NCBI GenBank assembly: GCA_016785225.1
Contig: JAFBJZ010000375.1
Coordinates: 5,313,501-5,377,500 of the forward strand
Reading direction: 5' to 3'
DNA from: Psettodes erumei
Lineage: Eukaryota; Chordata; Actinopteri; Pleuronectiformes; Psettodidae
DNA: 64,000 bases
Shown: positions 38,901-53,900 of the stretch, in pieces
Numbering within the stretch: position 1 is the first letter of the stretch
How the letters are laid out: every line of letters begins with the position of its first letter
Translations under genes and position numbers: made by a program
The notes under the pieces: model-generated
Seen by the model: the letters and a program-made list of their open reading frames with translations, nothing else
Told to the model about the DNA's origin: nothing
Database searches by the model: none

Positions 38901-41900
38901 TTTGCATGTAAAGTAATTTAAGACTTGATGACATTATTGTTATATGTATTCAGAGCTGCCCATACCACTAACTCTGAAATCTGTTTACCCTCAGCTCATC
39001 TGCACAACATCACCTTTCACAGCTGAACGGCTGCTCATCATGAGGCACAATGGTGTATTTATTTCAAGTTTGTGGAATCAATATCTCATCATTATATTTA
39101 CAGCACGGACAAACCTGTCTCTGCACCTCACACAAAGACAACACAAGCTCTCATATGCCGGCTGCAGACATAATAGCATAGAACTGCTGCCACATAAACC
39201 GAAAAGCACATTCAATCGCACGCATGCACAATCACATCACAAATAAAGGCAGAATCCCTTTTCTGTGAACTTGTACATCACAGACCATACCAACAATTTT
39301 TGGGACCTTGTTCAGCAAGCAAATAAACAGTAAACTGTCCAGGCTGCTTTAAAAGCACCAAGTGATGCAAGACTGATTTTTCCATTTTTGCAAATCCTTC
39401 ATTGTTACCACTGTCTGATACGTCTGATACACCACTAATACATAAATTCCATTGTTTTTTGTTGACCCATCCATTCACATTAACGCCCCTCATACGCAGA
39501 CTGGGTTCCAGACTTCCTCTTTTGCTCCCATCAGACTTACTATGGAGTTAAAGAACTTTGGCACCTGAATGTAAACATAGGTTACATGGTTATACATAGG
39601 CCGCCATTCAAATCAAAACAAAAATCAAAAGAAATTCTAATTTCGTGTTGGCTGGAGGTCAGGACACCTCTAATATTCATTCACCAAGATTCAAATCAGT
39701 ATGCTAGATATAGTTTGAACAACGCTTAACTTTGGTCCCACAAAATATGGTCGAATGATATAAAGAAATAATAGCCTGGCTTTCTTTGTGATGTTGCTAT
39801 AAAAATGATGGTGAAGGACACTGAAATTCGATTATTTTTTTACGAGTTGTGATCTGCATGGTGGTATGTTTGAATTGTTTTAAGATGAAGGTTGATCTTT
39901 TCTTCATTGATAACACTGCGTTTCATTCAGACTATCATTTAGAAGTGATGATTGGGGAGAGCACAGAATGCATCTGACTTGATTGCAGTGTTAATGAAAA
40001 CACAAATGATTTGTTTAACACTGTGCATGGTGACAATGACATCACATGGGAACAGTGTTTGCAGTGCACCTGGTCCTTTTTAAAATGGCATCAGCAGCTG
40101 GACAGTCAAGCAGAGCATGAATTGGAGCCAATCACATTCATAAGTTGGCTGCCTATACCATTACACAGTTGATCTATTGCCAACGGCTGGCAGCAGGCAC
40201 TGTGGATTACAGGCAGCGAAGTAAATATGTCCATAAGAATATGGAGGAAAGTTAAGACGTTTAACCACTTTGCTATTTGCAGCTGCTTGATGTTAAGGAC
40301 CTGTGACGCTTGTACCAGTTTCCCAGAGGTGTAACCCAATTACCGCTGTGTAAAGTAACCTGTAAGATTTGTTCAATGGTAATTTTTTTTGACACTAAAA
40401 ACATTTGTGAAAGTTCAACTGCTTGTGTAATACTGTAAAGCCCAACCATTTTGTTGCAGTTATGAAATAATTGAATTAAATACTGTTTCAGAAGTAAGAG
40501 TAGTAAGATCAAGAGTAGTAAGAGTAAGTCTGTCACAGCCACTGCCTCTCTGATTCAAATTTAGTGGTCAGTGTAGATTACTGTTTCACCTTGGCTGAAT
40601 ATTTTATCTTGGAGTTGGCGAGATCTTCAATTTCTACAAAATGCCTTCTGTAACTTGTATGTTACATACAATGGGAACATACTGAGCTGTGTGTCTGCAT
40701 GATTCGTCTGCACTTGAGAAGCTCATTTATTCATTAACACGGGGCCAGGCTGTGCAAAGCACGCAAATAGGACTACTGCTACTGTGTAATGCAGCTTTCC
40801 ACAGGGACCGACTCAAGTCAAGTCAAAGCTTGTCGACGTTTTGTTTCTGCAACAGTGACTTAAAAAGCTTGATGTTTATTTAATCATGTCCGCAGTAACC
40901 TCACAGCAGGCGCTAAGGCTGATTCAATTCATCTACCTTCATCGAGATTTGACTGCGCCATTTTTATGAAATGATCTTCCTGCCTCTGCATGCAGATGCC
41001 CTATAGCTCAATATGAGTATAGAATATGCTACAGATGACAAAATAACATGAAAACATGAGAATGCACTAAAACTTTGAAGTTAATGGGTCACCATTTGCT
41101 AACAGTAACGTAGGCTGCTTGACAGTTAGCAGGAAGGGTCAGCCACCTTTCCAGTGTTTGCCTTTCTGCTTGTATGAAATTGTATGTTATTTTTCACTGC
41201 ACTTTGTCTGCATGTGGCATATCTTATCATAACTTGTGAGACACCAAGATGCCATTTTAAGACTGAACAGCAAGCTGAGTGAAGAGTGTCTCAGGCTGCT
41301 GCGTACTTCCAGCAGCACAGACGAAGAACTAATTTGGAGGACCTACATAAATGGGCAGCGGAGTTGACACTGATGAGATGAAGCGTGGAAATATGATTTA
41401 ACAAACCTCCCTGCGAGGGACAAACACTGCAGGAAGAAAAGGCAGTGCTTTTGTTTCAGGCTGGATGACGTTACATTTTGAGATTTTCCCTGTGGTTGCT
41501 GAGGGAACTCAAGCTGAATCACTGTCACGTTCATAGAGACACAACATATGACAAACAGCCTGGCTGTTTAACTTTTGGAACATGTTCAGTACAGACAGCC
41601 ATCAAGTCCACACATGCCTCCAAAGAAAATAGGAGAAGGATGCTGCAACATGATGTAAGCCTACAACACTGAGAGCAAGGAGGATGTTTGAAAGATAATG
41701 GCTTTACTTCCAACACACACAGACACACACCACTCCCAAACTCAAAAACACATCCATAATGTTAAGTATTGGTTAAATTTCTAAGATTTTCCACGGTGAA
41801 TTAAGTCATCTGTATAACCTCATAGTCCTTTACCTGGTCCCGCTCTAAGGGCACATGTGGCATTAAATCCAAGAGCATTAAGAGGATCTAACCTATTCTC

Positions 41901-44900
41901 TCATATAGCTACAAGGCCCTCGTGTGGTATGAGAAGCAGACTAAAAAAATGATGTTAATATAAAGCTATGCCGTGCACGTGACACAAAAAAGCTGGACTG
42001 CTTCGGTACCTACTGCAAGTGGAAAAATAAGAAGTGAGCACATATGGATCATAATAATATGGATCCCTGAGGGAGCGAGGCGGAAAACAAAAGTAGTTTG
42101 CAAAAAAAAATTAGGTGGGGCATGGTAATGTTTGGATCATGCATCCAAATGTGGTCTGATAAAAAAACAAAATAATGTCAGTGTCAAGGGGAAAGCAGCC
42201 TTGCCCTTTCCTGCCAGCTGGTAATTGGCCCTGGACAAACCCATTTATTGTGTGTATTAGTAGCGATGCTTGGATTTTATGCAAGACCACACGGGGGTTA
42301 TTTCCATACAGCCACAAGTTATGTCGTTCTCTGAGCCCCAGCTCTGATTACCCAGACACAACAATCTTTACAATCTACATTGTAGTCCCTATATATAATG
42401 TGTAAAGAGCTGCGTTACATATCTTATGCTTAAAGCTAATGAGTGTTTCCTCTTGGTGGAGCATTTCATTCTTTGACCTCCAATATATCACCACCGAGCA
42501 ATGTTGAAAGTAAAAAAACAACAACAACAAAAAAAAACTATCAGAGACCTAATGCCTGGGAGCACAAATGAGTAAACTACCTTGTCACTATTACTTAACC
42601 CAATTAATCAACTGGCTTTCACTAAGCCAGCAGATGCAATCTACGACATAGCTTGGCAATTAAAATGCAATGGTCGAATCAGCAAATTTAGACAGAGCGA
42701 GATATAAGAGAGGGATGGGGAATTTATGTGTGCACTCCGCTTGTAGATGCTGCAACAGTATAAAATATTTAATTCTCAGGCAACTAAAGAGGGAGATTCG
42801 CCCGTTGTTTTGCTACCTGAGGTGGGGGGGGGTTAAAAAGTCTGTGCGAACACTGCTTGAGGGTGAAAACAGAGACAATGAACAGCTTGGCTCTTTATTT
42901 TATGCACTGAACCACAGGGGTCTTTCACGTGGCATCGTCACTAAATGATGCTTCTGTAAGATGCTACGTTACACACGGCAGACCTCCAGGGGCCAGATGT
43001 AAACACGCATGAAAAACATGCTTATTCCATAGCCATTTCCCACGTGTTGATCAGTATTCATAAAAAGAATGTGCATAGCTCCTGTATACCACATGTACAC
43101 AGAATTTCATTGAGCCAGCTCAAAGTGAGTGGAAATGTACGTACAGTAAGGGGACAAACACAAAAATCTATAACAACTGGCAGCCCAACAGTCAGACAGT
43201 ACACATTCACACAGGCTGATGTGGGTGGGAGAAAAGGCGATGATGGAGAAAAGGAAGGGGGGAATCTAAACAGACTGGTTTGTCGTTTCATTAGCAACAC
43301 ATTATTTGTGTAATTGTATTTGCATTATTGTATAAATTACAGCATGTCATGGGCTATGTTGTGCGCTGGAAACGGTCAACCACGACAGAATACTTTTGTT
43401 GTAACATTTGTTTTGTGCTGCACTAGCTCTGTCCTGCAGCAGCAGGGCGGAAAAACAAGCTCAGCTGGGTTCATCTAGTTTGTGGCGTCAGGTTTCCAGC
43501 ACTTTCCCATCCTCTACCATGAACCAGGCCCAGCTGCATTTATTTCTCACACCTTTGCCATCAGCAGTCAGGAATTAATTAACTTAGCCCCCAACCATAA
43601 ACGCTGCTCAGTGCAAGATTTTGCACTGCAACACATTGTTGGAAGCTCCCTGCTGATTGGATAACAACCATTTGCACATCATCACTGGACACTGAAATAT
43701 TGTGCTGGAATGTTAGTGCACAACTCTCTCAAGAGCAATCCATTGTCTTACCAACTTCAGGCTCAGACAGAAAATACGTAATACATAAGTGATTATGCAG
43801 CAGCAATAGTAAGGCTAACCTTTCCTCCAGGCATAAGGAGTTGTTGTGCCTTGCCCTCCCATTTTATTGCTGATCAATAGTATTAAATGGTATGCGGCCT
43901 TTCCTCTCCAGAGAACTGGCCAGTGGACTCTCCACTCAGTAGTAAATCCCTGTGCCTCTGCGTAGCCATTCAATTTTCCGCCTTCAGCCTCCGAGACTCG
44001 CATCCAACAGATGAGTGATGCACTTTAACTGGTGAACATTAAGGAAGGGCGTGTGCATGTGTGCGGGCACCTGAAGCCAGCCATGCGCATGCACGATCAC
44101 GCGCACACACATGCACAGCTCCTGAGAGATTCTGTTAACTTCTGGCACCCTCCCACTCTTATTCATATACATAATGCTCACTGTTAAATAATTGATGAGG
44201 CCATTTATGCCCATGTGTAAAGTGTACGTGTGTGCCAAAGCTCAGGGGAGGAAAGCTACGAGAACCAGCACCAAGCTGTGAGAGAGGGACGGTGCAGAAA
44301 CCTGTTTTCGCGAGGTGGTTGCTGTGAAGGCTTCAGGCCGTGTCACACTGGGCGATCACAAGCATACGTCACTGCAGAAACATTACACAGACCAACTGCT
44401 GTACATACAGCCACACATGAGTATATACAGTCTAAAATGCAGAGAAGGACACTCACTTGCATTGCACATCTTACATTTGAATATCAGGAAAAACATACAA
44501 ACATACTTCTAAGTATATACTGTACATACACATGCATCTTTTCTTCAAGATGCAAACTGTGCCTGCCATGTGCACCTGATAGGAACAGCACTGCAGCCCT
44601 GTCCTCCTGCAGAGCTAATATAAAAGTATCCTAGAATTTGTCCCACTGACGGCTGTGCTCAATTTGTATCATCTCTATTTAAAACAACTTTTGAAGTTAA
44701 CAAGTGGTGAAGTGCAAAGTAGTTAAGATTAGCGAGCATTAAAATTGGTACCTGAATGGGTTTCTGGGTGGCAGGAAAGGTTGGCAAAGTTGTCGAGCTG
44801 TGAATGTCAGAGCTTGACGCATATGGTTGCTTGCTGGTAACTATATCCTCATAAAACCTCCAGGATGTATGCTTGGGTTAAAAAGCCTCGATGAATGCTG

Positions 44901-47900
44901 GAGAGGAGCTGTGCCTTACATGATGGCTATATATATATATATATAAACAAAACTGATGAAAAATATGGCACGTGTTCTCTATTTCCATACTGGCATAGTT
45001 CATTTGTCGTACTTTTCACTGAAAAGTCATTTTTGTTTGTCTTCTAGCATTTTACGCTATCTGGACTCTGCTCTCCAGTTTTCCACACCAGAAGAATGGG
45101 ATTATCTTCAGCAATAACTCTCACAATTTGCAAGGTGAACTTCTAAGAACTGCACCCATTCAGTCTGCTTTGAGAGTGCAATAGAGATTTTTTTTCAGTT
45201 TCCCCATAATTCCTCATTAGTAACTCTCTTAGCCCCTTTTCCTATATCCTGTTTGATCCTCCCACTCCTTCATTATCATGCTCACCACAGATGTCTCTTC
45301 CCTCTCACTGAGGTTACTTCATTAAACGTTGAGGCATGACAGAACATTTCGTGATTCACAGTTGATAGAGCTTGACAGGGTCAACAAATGCTGGCAGTGC
45401 TTTTCAGGTGTGTTGTGCTTTAAACCACTTCATGTTCTCAAAGGACATTTATCCCCCTACTTGAAAATGGTCTCAAACCTTCCACAAAGCCAAACGCAAG
45501 AGCCAAACTCTGGATCCAAATATCAGATGGGGCACATTGTTTTCTTCAGAGAGAATTATGTACATTCCAAAAAGAAAACGTTGGGAAGATAGTAAAACAA
45601 AACAAAGTAAAATCAACTTGTTTGGATGCCAAGGACAGCCTAAAAATACCATTCAACTCATGTGTGAAAAAAGCCAGTGATTGGTTTGAGGAACTGATCC
45701 AAGGAAAACAAAATAACAGCAGCACAAAAGAGTGGGTTTTGAAATTGTTGTGAAGGCCAATAACAAAATTTCTGCTACATCACATTCTTTTTTAACTTAA
45801 TCAAACTTTCTCCCTCCACTAAAATGTACTAAAAATGTGAAGATAGGAAAATGCAAAACGTTCGGGAATCTGTTTCATGGGTTCTCGTTTGGCTTTTTAC
45901 ATGACAAGCCTTGAGGTTTCCACATAATCTTCATGACAAATGGCAAAATACAGTACATGTCACAATGAAATGCCGCTTACATCAAAGGCAAACCACAAAA
46001 AAGGTTTCTCAAATCTCATTCTGAAGTGACCGTGTCACTATGATCAGTGTCAAAGAAATTAATGCAGAAATCCACACAAAAAGTCGCTTCAAGAGCGTGT
46101 GAAAACAGAATTATAACAGTCAGACAGAAGTCATGTACAGTTTACATAAAGTACAGACATTTCTGCCCTCTTTACAGCAGACCAATGTCTTCATCACCTC
46201 CTCTTTCAAGGCCAGTGAGCATCCAGCTGACTATCATCATGCTTCTGCAAAAAGACACGCTTAATAAAAACTTTTTAAGATCTGACAGTCTGCAACAACT
46301 TCAGTGATAAAGTCTGGCTCCTATGTATCCAACTGCATTTTTTTTAATCAAACCTGCTGACACTGGTGCCCTAACAAAATCCTGTTGCTCTGATAACCCC
46401 AAACACACATCATCCAGAAATGTCTTGAGGTTATCTCCTTCGCCCATCCTTTGTCAAATCCCTCACGGCAACCAGGCAACACTTGCTGATCAAGAGGCTT
46501 TTGACTGTCTCAATTAATGCCACAGCAAATTTGATCTTTGCTTTCACTAATTACTAGATATTTAATATATTTCTACCTCAAACTAACAGTTGCACAGGTT
46601 GCCTTTGAGAGGCAAATGCACTGGAGTATGTATCTGGAGGCCACTGTATCTTACAGCTTGTTTAGCTGCTGTCAAGCTACAGATTACAGTGTAGTCAAAT
46701 TAGTGTCAAGAAATTCCATTTACAAAAGTTCCTTCCAGGTACACATAAACACAAGATCAATGGTGAGAATTCAGTCATCCGTCCTCATGGTGTGTTTAGG
46801 TGCACCGCTGTGCAGCAAGGTAAACACATTTTCAGATAGACTTGCACTCAGCAGAGAGTATACTTCCGCCAAGGCCAAACAATCCTACGCACATCTGTCA
46901 AGCTCACATAATAGAAAAATGAAATGAACATGACAGTAGTATGATAATCTGCACCAAACTCGAAAAACTCATTGATCTAAATACCATAAATATATTTTTT
47001 TTGCATCAGCTTCTGCACATTATTCCTCTAGAAATTGAGGAAAATGTTGAAATATGCCCTATCTTGCAATGGCAAGAAAAGTAATGGAAAATTTGCGGTT
47101 GGTAAAAATACGTTCAGTACTTCTTGCATAATTCAGCTGGCAAATAAATGAACAGAAATGAATGAAAACATAAGCTCTGTGATGGAGGTAAGAAAAATAG
47201 GAGTCTTATTCAAGTAGGAATTATTTTTCCTGGAAGAAATTCTGAAATTAGCCAAACATAAATGGAAAAGATTTTACTGACCTGTGATAAGAAATCAGAA
47301 AAAAAGAGACCCCAAAAATAATAATCAGAATGTGCTGTAGAAATGAGTATACACAAGAATGAGGAAACTGGAAATGTATAGCTCTTACATTAGTAACTGT
47401 ACAACAAATCCTCCAACCTAAAGTGAATTAACAGTTACTTGCAATGTTGTTTTAGTAACACATTAGCCAAAGACAGCTAGCACAGGGGTTACCTCGGTGT
47501 GCACTAAACTTACTGCAGAAAAACTAAAGGAATGTCTCACAAAGCAAACGTCACAAAACAGTAATACTAAAATTAAAAAAAACCCTTCCACATAAGACAG
47601 CACCCCAACAGCAGCATTTGGGAAATTTGAAATATGCCTGTCAGTATTTGCTTGGCCATAAATCGCTCAACATAAAAATGTCAGTTAAACTGTAGATCTG
47701 TTCCAGTGTTGGTTTCTACTAGTAACACATTGTTCAACTGAAGACAGTGTCTGGAGACAGAATAATCAGACCATGTTCAGAACCCAACAGCTGATTTTTT
47801 TTTTTTTTTAGGTCGCGGTCTGGCGTCATGATGGAAGTTTTAGAAAATGACCAGAGGTCAGCACGGCATGGTGTATGACAGCTGATTAACTGGTTGGCTT

Positions 47901-50900
47901 GCGTCAAACCTCATTCACCGAGTGACCTTGAGAAGTTAGAACACCTATGCAGGTCACTGGACACAGGAACACTTTAAGTGTTTTAGAGTCGACACTCCCT
48001 TTCAGAATACACACAAGCACAAGATCTCAAGCACCATGGCTGACTTGCGTGTACACTAAAGTGTTACTTTTAGCGACTGTGTTCTCACTGTGCAAAAATA
48101 TTTACCCCAGAAGCTAAAAGAATTCCTCTGCTTGGTCCTATGCAGCCGAAGTGATGCAACTTCCCACAGAATTTACCCAACAATGGACAACAGGGAATCA
48201 CAGCAAGTTTATATACAAAACAATAAATCTGGCTCTCAGTAAATACAAAACTCAGTTTGGTGTAAAAGGTAGAGCTTTGCAAGTAAATTATTCATGTAAA
48301 TGGCTTGGTTTTTATCATATTTTGTGCACTTCGAGTTAATTCAGATTTATAAGTGATCTGGGAAGAGAAAGGCTGTCTGGAGAAAAGTAATGCAGAAAGT
48401 AAATTAAAAAAGCGCGCACACACGCACACGCACATACAGACACGTACACATAAAGCACGGGTAGAAAAATACGCAGACATACGTTTTTAGCTACTCAGCC
48501 TCATTTACATTACATCTCACTGCAAGCTAAATATGCAGTCAAGTCTCAGATTATCTGTCTGCTTCTTTCCCTTTCATCCTCTCCCGCGCTGTCTCCCATG
48601 CACGTTTACGCACACAACAAAACAGGGGGAAGCAAGACCCCTGCTGACTCGCCATCAGAGGCCTCTGAAGATCCCAGAGGGATCAGCTGCATCCCACTTG
48701 TATATCTGCTCCGTGTCTTCAAAGCACAGGCTGTGTGGCACTCTGTGTTTGTGCTGCTTCACACAGTATCTGCTGAGGCAGAACTGAATGGATACAACAC
48801 TGGTGTGCAGTGTCACAATGACGTCCTGCTTCACAGATTACAAGACATTACAGTCAAGCTGGAGTGTGTCATCGGTGGCGAATGCTTGTGTTTCAAATGA
48901 AAAGAAAACATGCACTTCCACTGCACTTTCTTGAGTCCTCAGCAATACACCCGCCAAGTCTTAAGTCAATTGGATGAGTGGTTGTCAGGAAAATTTAAAT
49001 ACAGACACATTCCTCCATACTGACCTTGGACGCTCCTCCTCTGCTCCCACAGCTGTCAGGGTGGAGACAGGCAGCATTCATGAATAGAACAGTCGCTCTC
49101 TTTCTCACTAATAAATGTTTTAAATACCGTTTCTGGAGGAGAAATACATGTTTTTTGACATGGAAAGTATATCAAGAAATTTTATGAAAACTACAGAATT
49201 GATACTTCAAAGAGATTAAATGGGGGAAAAAAACACTGAATAAAAGAATGCATAGAATAGGATTAAATAATTTAGAATTGCTCAAATTCAATAAAATTTA
49301 GATTAGAGCATAGCCGCTATATCAGTTGGTAGATTTTATCAGCCAATACTGGCCCATCATAAATATGTCTGTATCAGCATCCAATATGCATGATCTTAAC
49401 ATATGCAGAAAAAAAGTTGCTTGAGGTAATTAAGAAATGTGAAAACACAAATGGATGAATGTCAGACAAAGAGAAAAGATGTTTTGTACAAAAGTTAGCT
49501 GCCAGATAACTTCCATTTGCAGTTCCTGTACAGAGAAGGGTGAACCAACCAAGTTAAAAAATATATATAGGGATTATGCCGATGTTAAGGAAAAGAAACT
49601 CTTTAAAATTGAAAAGTAATTCTAGCTGCCAAAGGCTGTTCTCATAAATGATACATGCAGACATATATGCCAGGCATTAGGACACAGTATATGTTACACG
49701 CAACCATTTATTCCAAGAGTTGACAATAAAATTAACTAAAGGTGATCATCAGTAATGACCATGCTTTTTTCTGTCTTCTTCACCGTCACACAACATTGAC
49801 ATGTTTGTAGAGCTGTTATTTTATAATAAGGTGATGCTAATTTCTGCTTAACCTTCATCAAAAGCATTCATTTCACAAAGTAACAATCTGCTGAAGGCAA
49901 AAAACTATTTTTTTCAACAAATCTATTATTCATACCTTAATTAGTTTACTTAGTTATTTTCATTTAACTTCTGAAAAAAGAAAAGCACAGGTGCAAATAA
50001 TGAAACTGCTGATGTCTTAACTCTAAGATTCTGGTACTGTAAATACTCTCACACTGTCAGGAAATTCATTGTAAAGGCTAACACCATAAACTACTTACTT
50101 AGTAGAATAGAACAGTAGAATAGCAAAGCCAGTTTTTGACAAGAAGGCACACGGGATTGTTTGTGCTTGCGCAAATAATGCTACAACAAGAAAGTGTGTT
50201 TCTGAGGCAGTCTTTTCTGATGTAGTGTATTTTCTGTGGTGGAAGAGCAGAGAACGAGTGGGCAACTGACATCTGTGCATGGCTGCTGTTCAGAACCCTG
50301 GGGCAAGCCGTATGCTGACATAGCAAGGTGTCAGAAGATACAGCCCAAAGACAGATGAACGTGTGCTTCATGAGATCCAGGAGTGACCCTATAAAGCGCT
50401 GCCAGAGGTAATGAGAATGGCAGGATCTAACAGGGGGGTTGCTCTGCATAATGACACAGCTGTCAACCTCATCATATTACTGCATTAAAATAATGTATTA
50501 CTTGCTATCTCTTCTCAGGCCATTGGTACTGTTTTTTGTATTTGGTATACACAAGAGAAAGAGAGCTGGTGTAGCCCATTGAGGACAGGTGTATAAGACA
50601 AACACAGAAAGGGAGAGAAGTACAGATTAAAAGAGAGAGTCTGTGCTGTATGTACAAGTCAATCCATGCATTATTTACATGGCTATGAAGCCAGAATTCA
50701 TTGTGTTAGATTGAATATAAATTTAATGCAGAATATGAATAAATACATAAGCCATGCATTGATTTTCAACATGTGCACAATCTAAGTGCAGCTGAGAGCT
50801 CTGGAGTGCAAAACTCCAGTGGGCTCACTACCAAACTGACGGAGAAATTACTGCACTGGCCAGCTGCAATCTTTTCAATTAAATTATGAGGGTAAATAAT

Positions 50901-53900
50901 GAGGATATTATAAGACTGATAAACTGTAGGCCTTTCTTTCCCAAGAGAAAACACAGAAATGGAAAAAAACCAAAAAGATGGCTTGACTCACTCGGGTCTA
51001 TCACAGCTATTCAAAGACAAAGCTGACATTTTTGGCCTATAGACATCATCAGAGGAAATGCTTCACAAAACTGAGGCATTTCAAACCTCACAATGACATT
51101 AAATAGTGCAACTGTCATTTGTCATGCTACCATATAAACCATACAAAACTGTGTTTGGATTATAGGGTTACAATTGCTAAGGTTCAAGGGAAGACACAGT
51201 CACGGCAAAAAGACGGAACAGATTACAGTGATTAAAGTCAAACTGAATGCTTCACTACCACTGTCACTCTATGTACTGTACATACCATATATCATATCGT
51301 TTATATATCATAAGTGTTGAGCTTAAGTATAGTGTATGCAGTTTGAATGTTTTATATACCCTGCTCAGCTCTTCGGTGTATGGAATTACTCCAGTGACCA
51401 CCGGAAGCTTTCATATGCAAACGTTTTTCTTTCGTTCATCATTTGTGATCAATCTGTGTTTAACAAACATTGGGTAGATTTCATGACAATGTGTTGCTTA
51501 CTTGTTACTTGCAATCAAGGAAAACACACCACGGAGCACTACTTGTTGTGTGAACCACTGTGCGAGGCATAGAGCCAGCAATGAAGGAGTCCAAATGTGC
51601 CATGTGTTACAAAATGATACCAAAGACGGCATATAGCAAAAGATAATTCTATTCATGGTCTGTGAATTTTAAATTAAATTAATTTCTCATTTTTAAAACT
51701 TCAGAACTTGAGATTAAAAAAATTTAACCTCGTGGCCAAATCTGAACTATGACTAATCATTTAGTGGGAAAACAACATCTGGGACAATATCACCATTATT
51801 AACCCCCGAGTGTCACATTGTCTTTAAACCATACTATGACCACGTCAACATGTCATGTAACATCCAATCCATTCCCCTGCTTCCCCCTCTAACTTAAATT
51901 AAGGGATGCTTGCTGTTAACACGGCAAGTGTCCGATGAGGAGCATGCCGAGGAGCAGAGGGGGTTGAGAGAGCCTTTGAACATTACTGCCTCTCACTGGG
52001 TTCAAAGCCTCTTGCAAATACTGTCATCCAAATTCAAACAAGAGATAGAAAAGAATACAAAGAATGGAGGACTTCACATCTTCAAATCCAGAGCTTTTTT
52101 TTTTCTTTTTTAGCACTTAGCTCTCAAAAATGAAGTGGAGGATACGCAGAGTAGAGTAGACCCATTTTTTCAGTACATCCAAGACCCAGACAATGCTCCA
52201 TTTTATCTGACTATGGTTTGTTTACAATCCGACGGAGTATTATTTTCAAATAAAAAGAAAGTGGATGTGTCTCAACAGTGAATACCTGTGAACACCATTA
52301 AAGAAAGACGCATTTCAAGTCACAAAATGATTTTTTCAGTCCCCTAAAAAGTAAGACGCTACTGTTGTCAACAGTTGTCATCATACTCTTAAAGTTATGA
52401 TTGCTCTCCAAAACTAGTCTCCAGCAGAGTCTAAAATTGCCCAACTTTGAGAGCAACCGCTCTGTGGTTTCAGTGAAAACTCTGAGGAGAAGTATGACAT
52501 TCTTCTTGCCTCCAAAAATTGTCTGTTTGAGGTCCAGGCTTCCTCCTTTTCCGCTAGCTTAATGGATTATGACAGTGATGCAGCATGAAGCCTTAATCCC
52601 CTTGCCGCCATCGTCTCCCCTCCCTTTACGTTAAGCCTCTTGACTTGCGTGTGTGTGTATGTGTGTGTCAGGTGCCATCCATTACTCGAGCCAAACCTTG
52701 GCCTTGGATAATATTGAAAAACCAAGGGGGTTGAAGCATCCAGTCCTGACGGCCAACTCTGCCATTCAGGTGCCCAGCTAACCCATTACCAGGCTGTGGA
52801 GTCAAAGATGCCAAGGAAAATAGCTTTTAACTTAATGACCGAGAAAACCAAAAGAAATATATCCACAACAATACTTTTCTGCTGGGTCCCCCACACAGCA
52901 CTAATAAAAGATGCATGTGAATATTGACCAGCAGCAGCACAGACAGTGTCTTACTCATGCTGTGTTTTCCGGTAATTTGCTGTGTTCGATAACATCATTC
53001 TTTTGTCCTGAGTTTGTGACTGCCTTCGAAATAGGATTTTTTTTTCTCAAGGCCTTCATTATAAAGCCAGTGTTCCATTCTACAATGATCGAGGACCACA
53101 GATCAACAGTGGCTGCAAGGCTATCAGTGTATACATGCCGCAACAGACTGTAATTGTCAGTTCTTTGGAGAAGTTTGCACAGCACTGAAGCAGAATCAGC
53201 CCTGCACAGAACACCATAGAGTTTTTTTAAGACACAAGGCTAATACATAAGAGATGACCTTTGAGATTAAACAGTCATAAAGAGGAACAGGGTGCACTGA
53301 CGAGGCCGGCATGAGTACTTACCATGAGTGGATCCATGTTAGAGTATCAAAGGCAGCCAGGGGGAGTCAGAGGGCCCTGAAGAAGGAAGCCATGACTCAG
53401 AAATGAACAGGTAGCCGTCTCTGTTTCTGGCCAGCCGGACACACAGAGTAGCAGAGAGGCTCTTCCTGATATCTCATGGAGGCAGAATGTCATGCCAGTG
53501 ATCAAACGTCCCAATGGTGGAAATCTCATCCGAGAGGCGGAATTAGGGCAGAGAGATCAGGGGGGTAAATCCACTTGGTTTGCACAAGTGGTACTCATGT
53601 CATGTTTCAACCATGCAGAGCTAACTCTTTTCATGTTCAGTTTACTGACTACTGTATATCTTTCTGATGAAATTGATACCGTTTTGACCAGAATATGAAT
53701 ACAGTTAAAAAAAATACCAAAAATTGTGGAAATGTACAGAACAGAGTTTGATATATAAAATCTGTTCGCCATTCTAGCCATTGCTTTTGGTTCTTGGCTC
53801 CTGATTTCAAAACCAACATACAGTACATAAAGTCTGGACTGTATAAAAAGACTAACTTCAAGTATGTTTTTTTCTACCTGCCTCTCAAGGCTACTTGCCC

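Noticed and set aside
44230..44634. 134-codon plus-strand ORF
   Set aside because: Composition looks random, no recognisable domain, overlapping ORFs in other frames; expected by chance in 64 kb.
46538..46927. 129-codon plus ORF
   Set aside because: No homology recognised and no upstream or downstream splice structure; chance ORF in an intron.
47794..47811. Plus-strand T-run followed by AG that resembles a strong acceptor
   Set aside because: It is on the strand opposite the gene and no open exon or donor follows.
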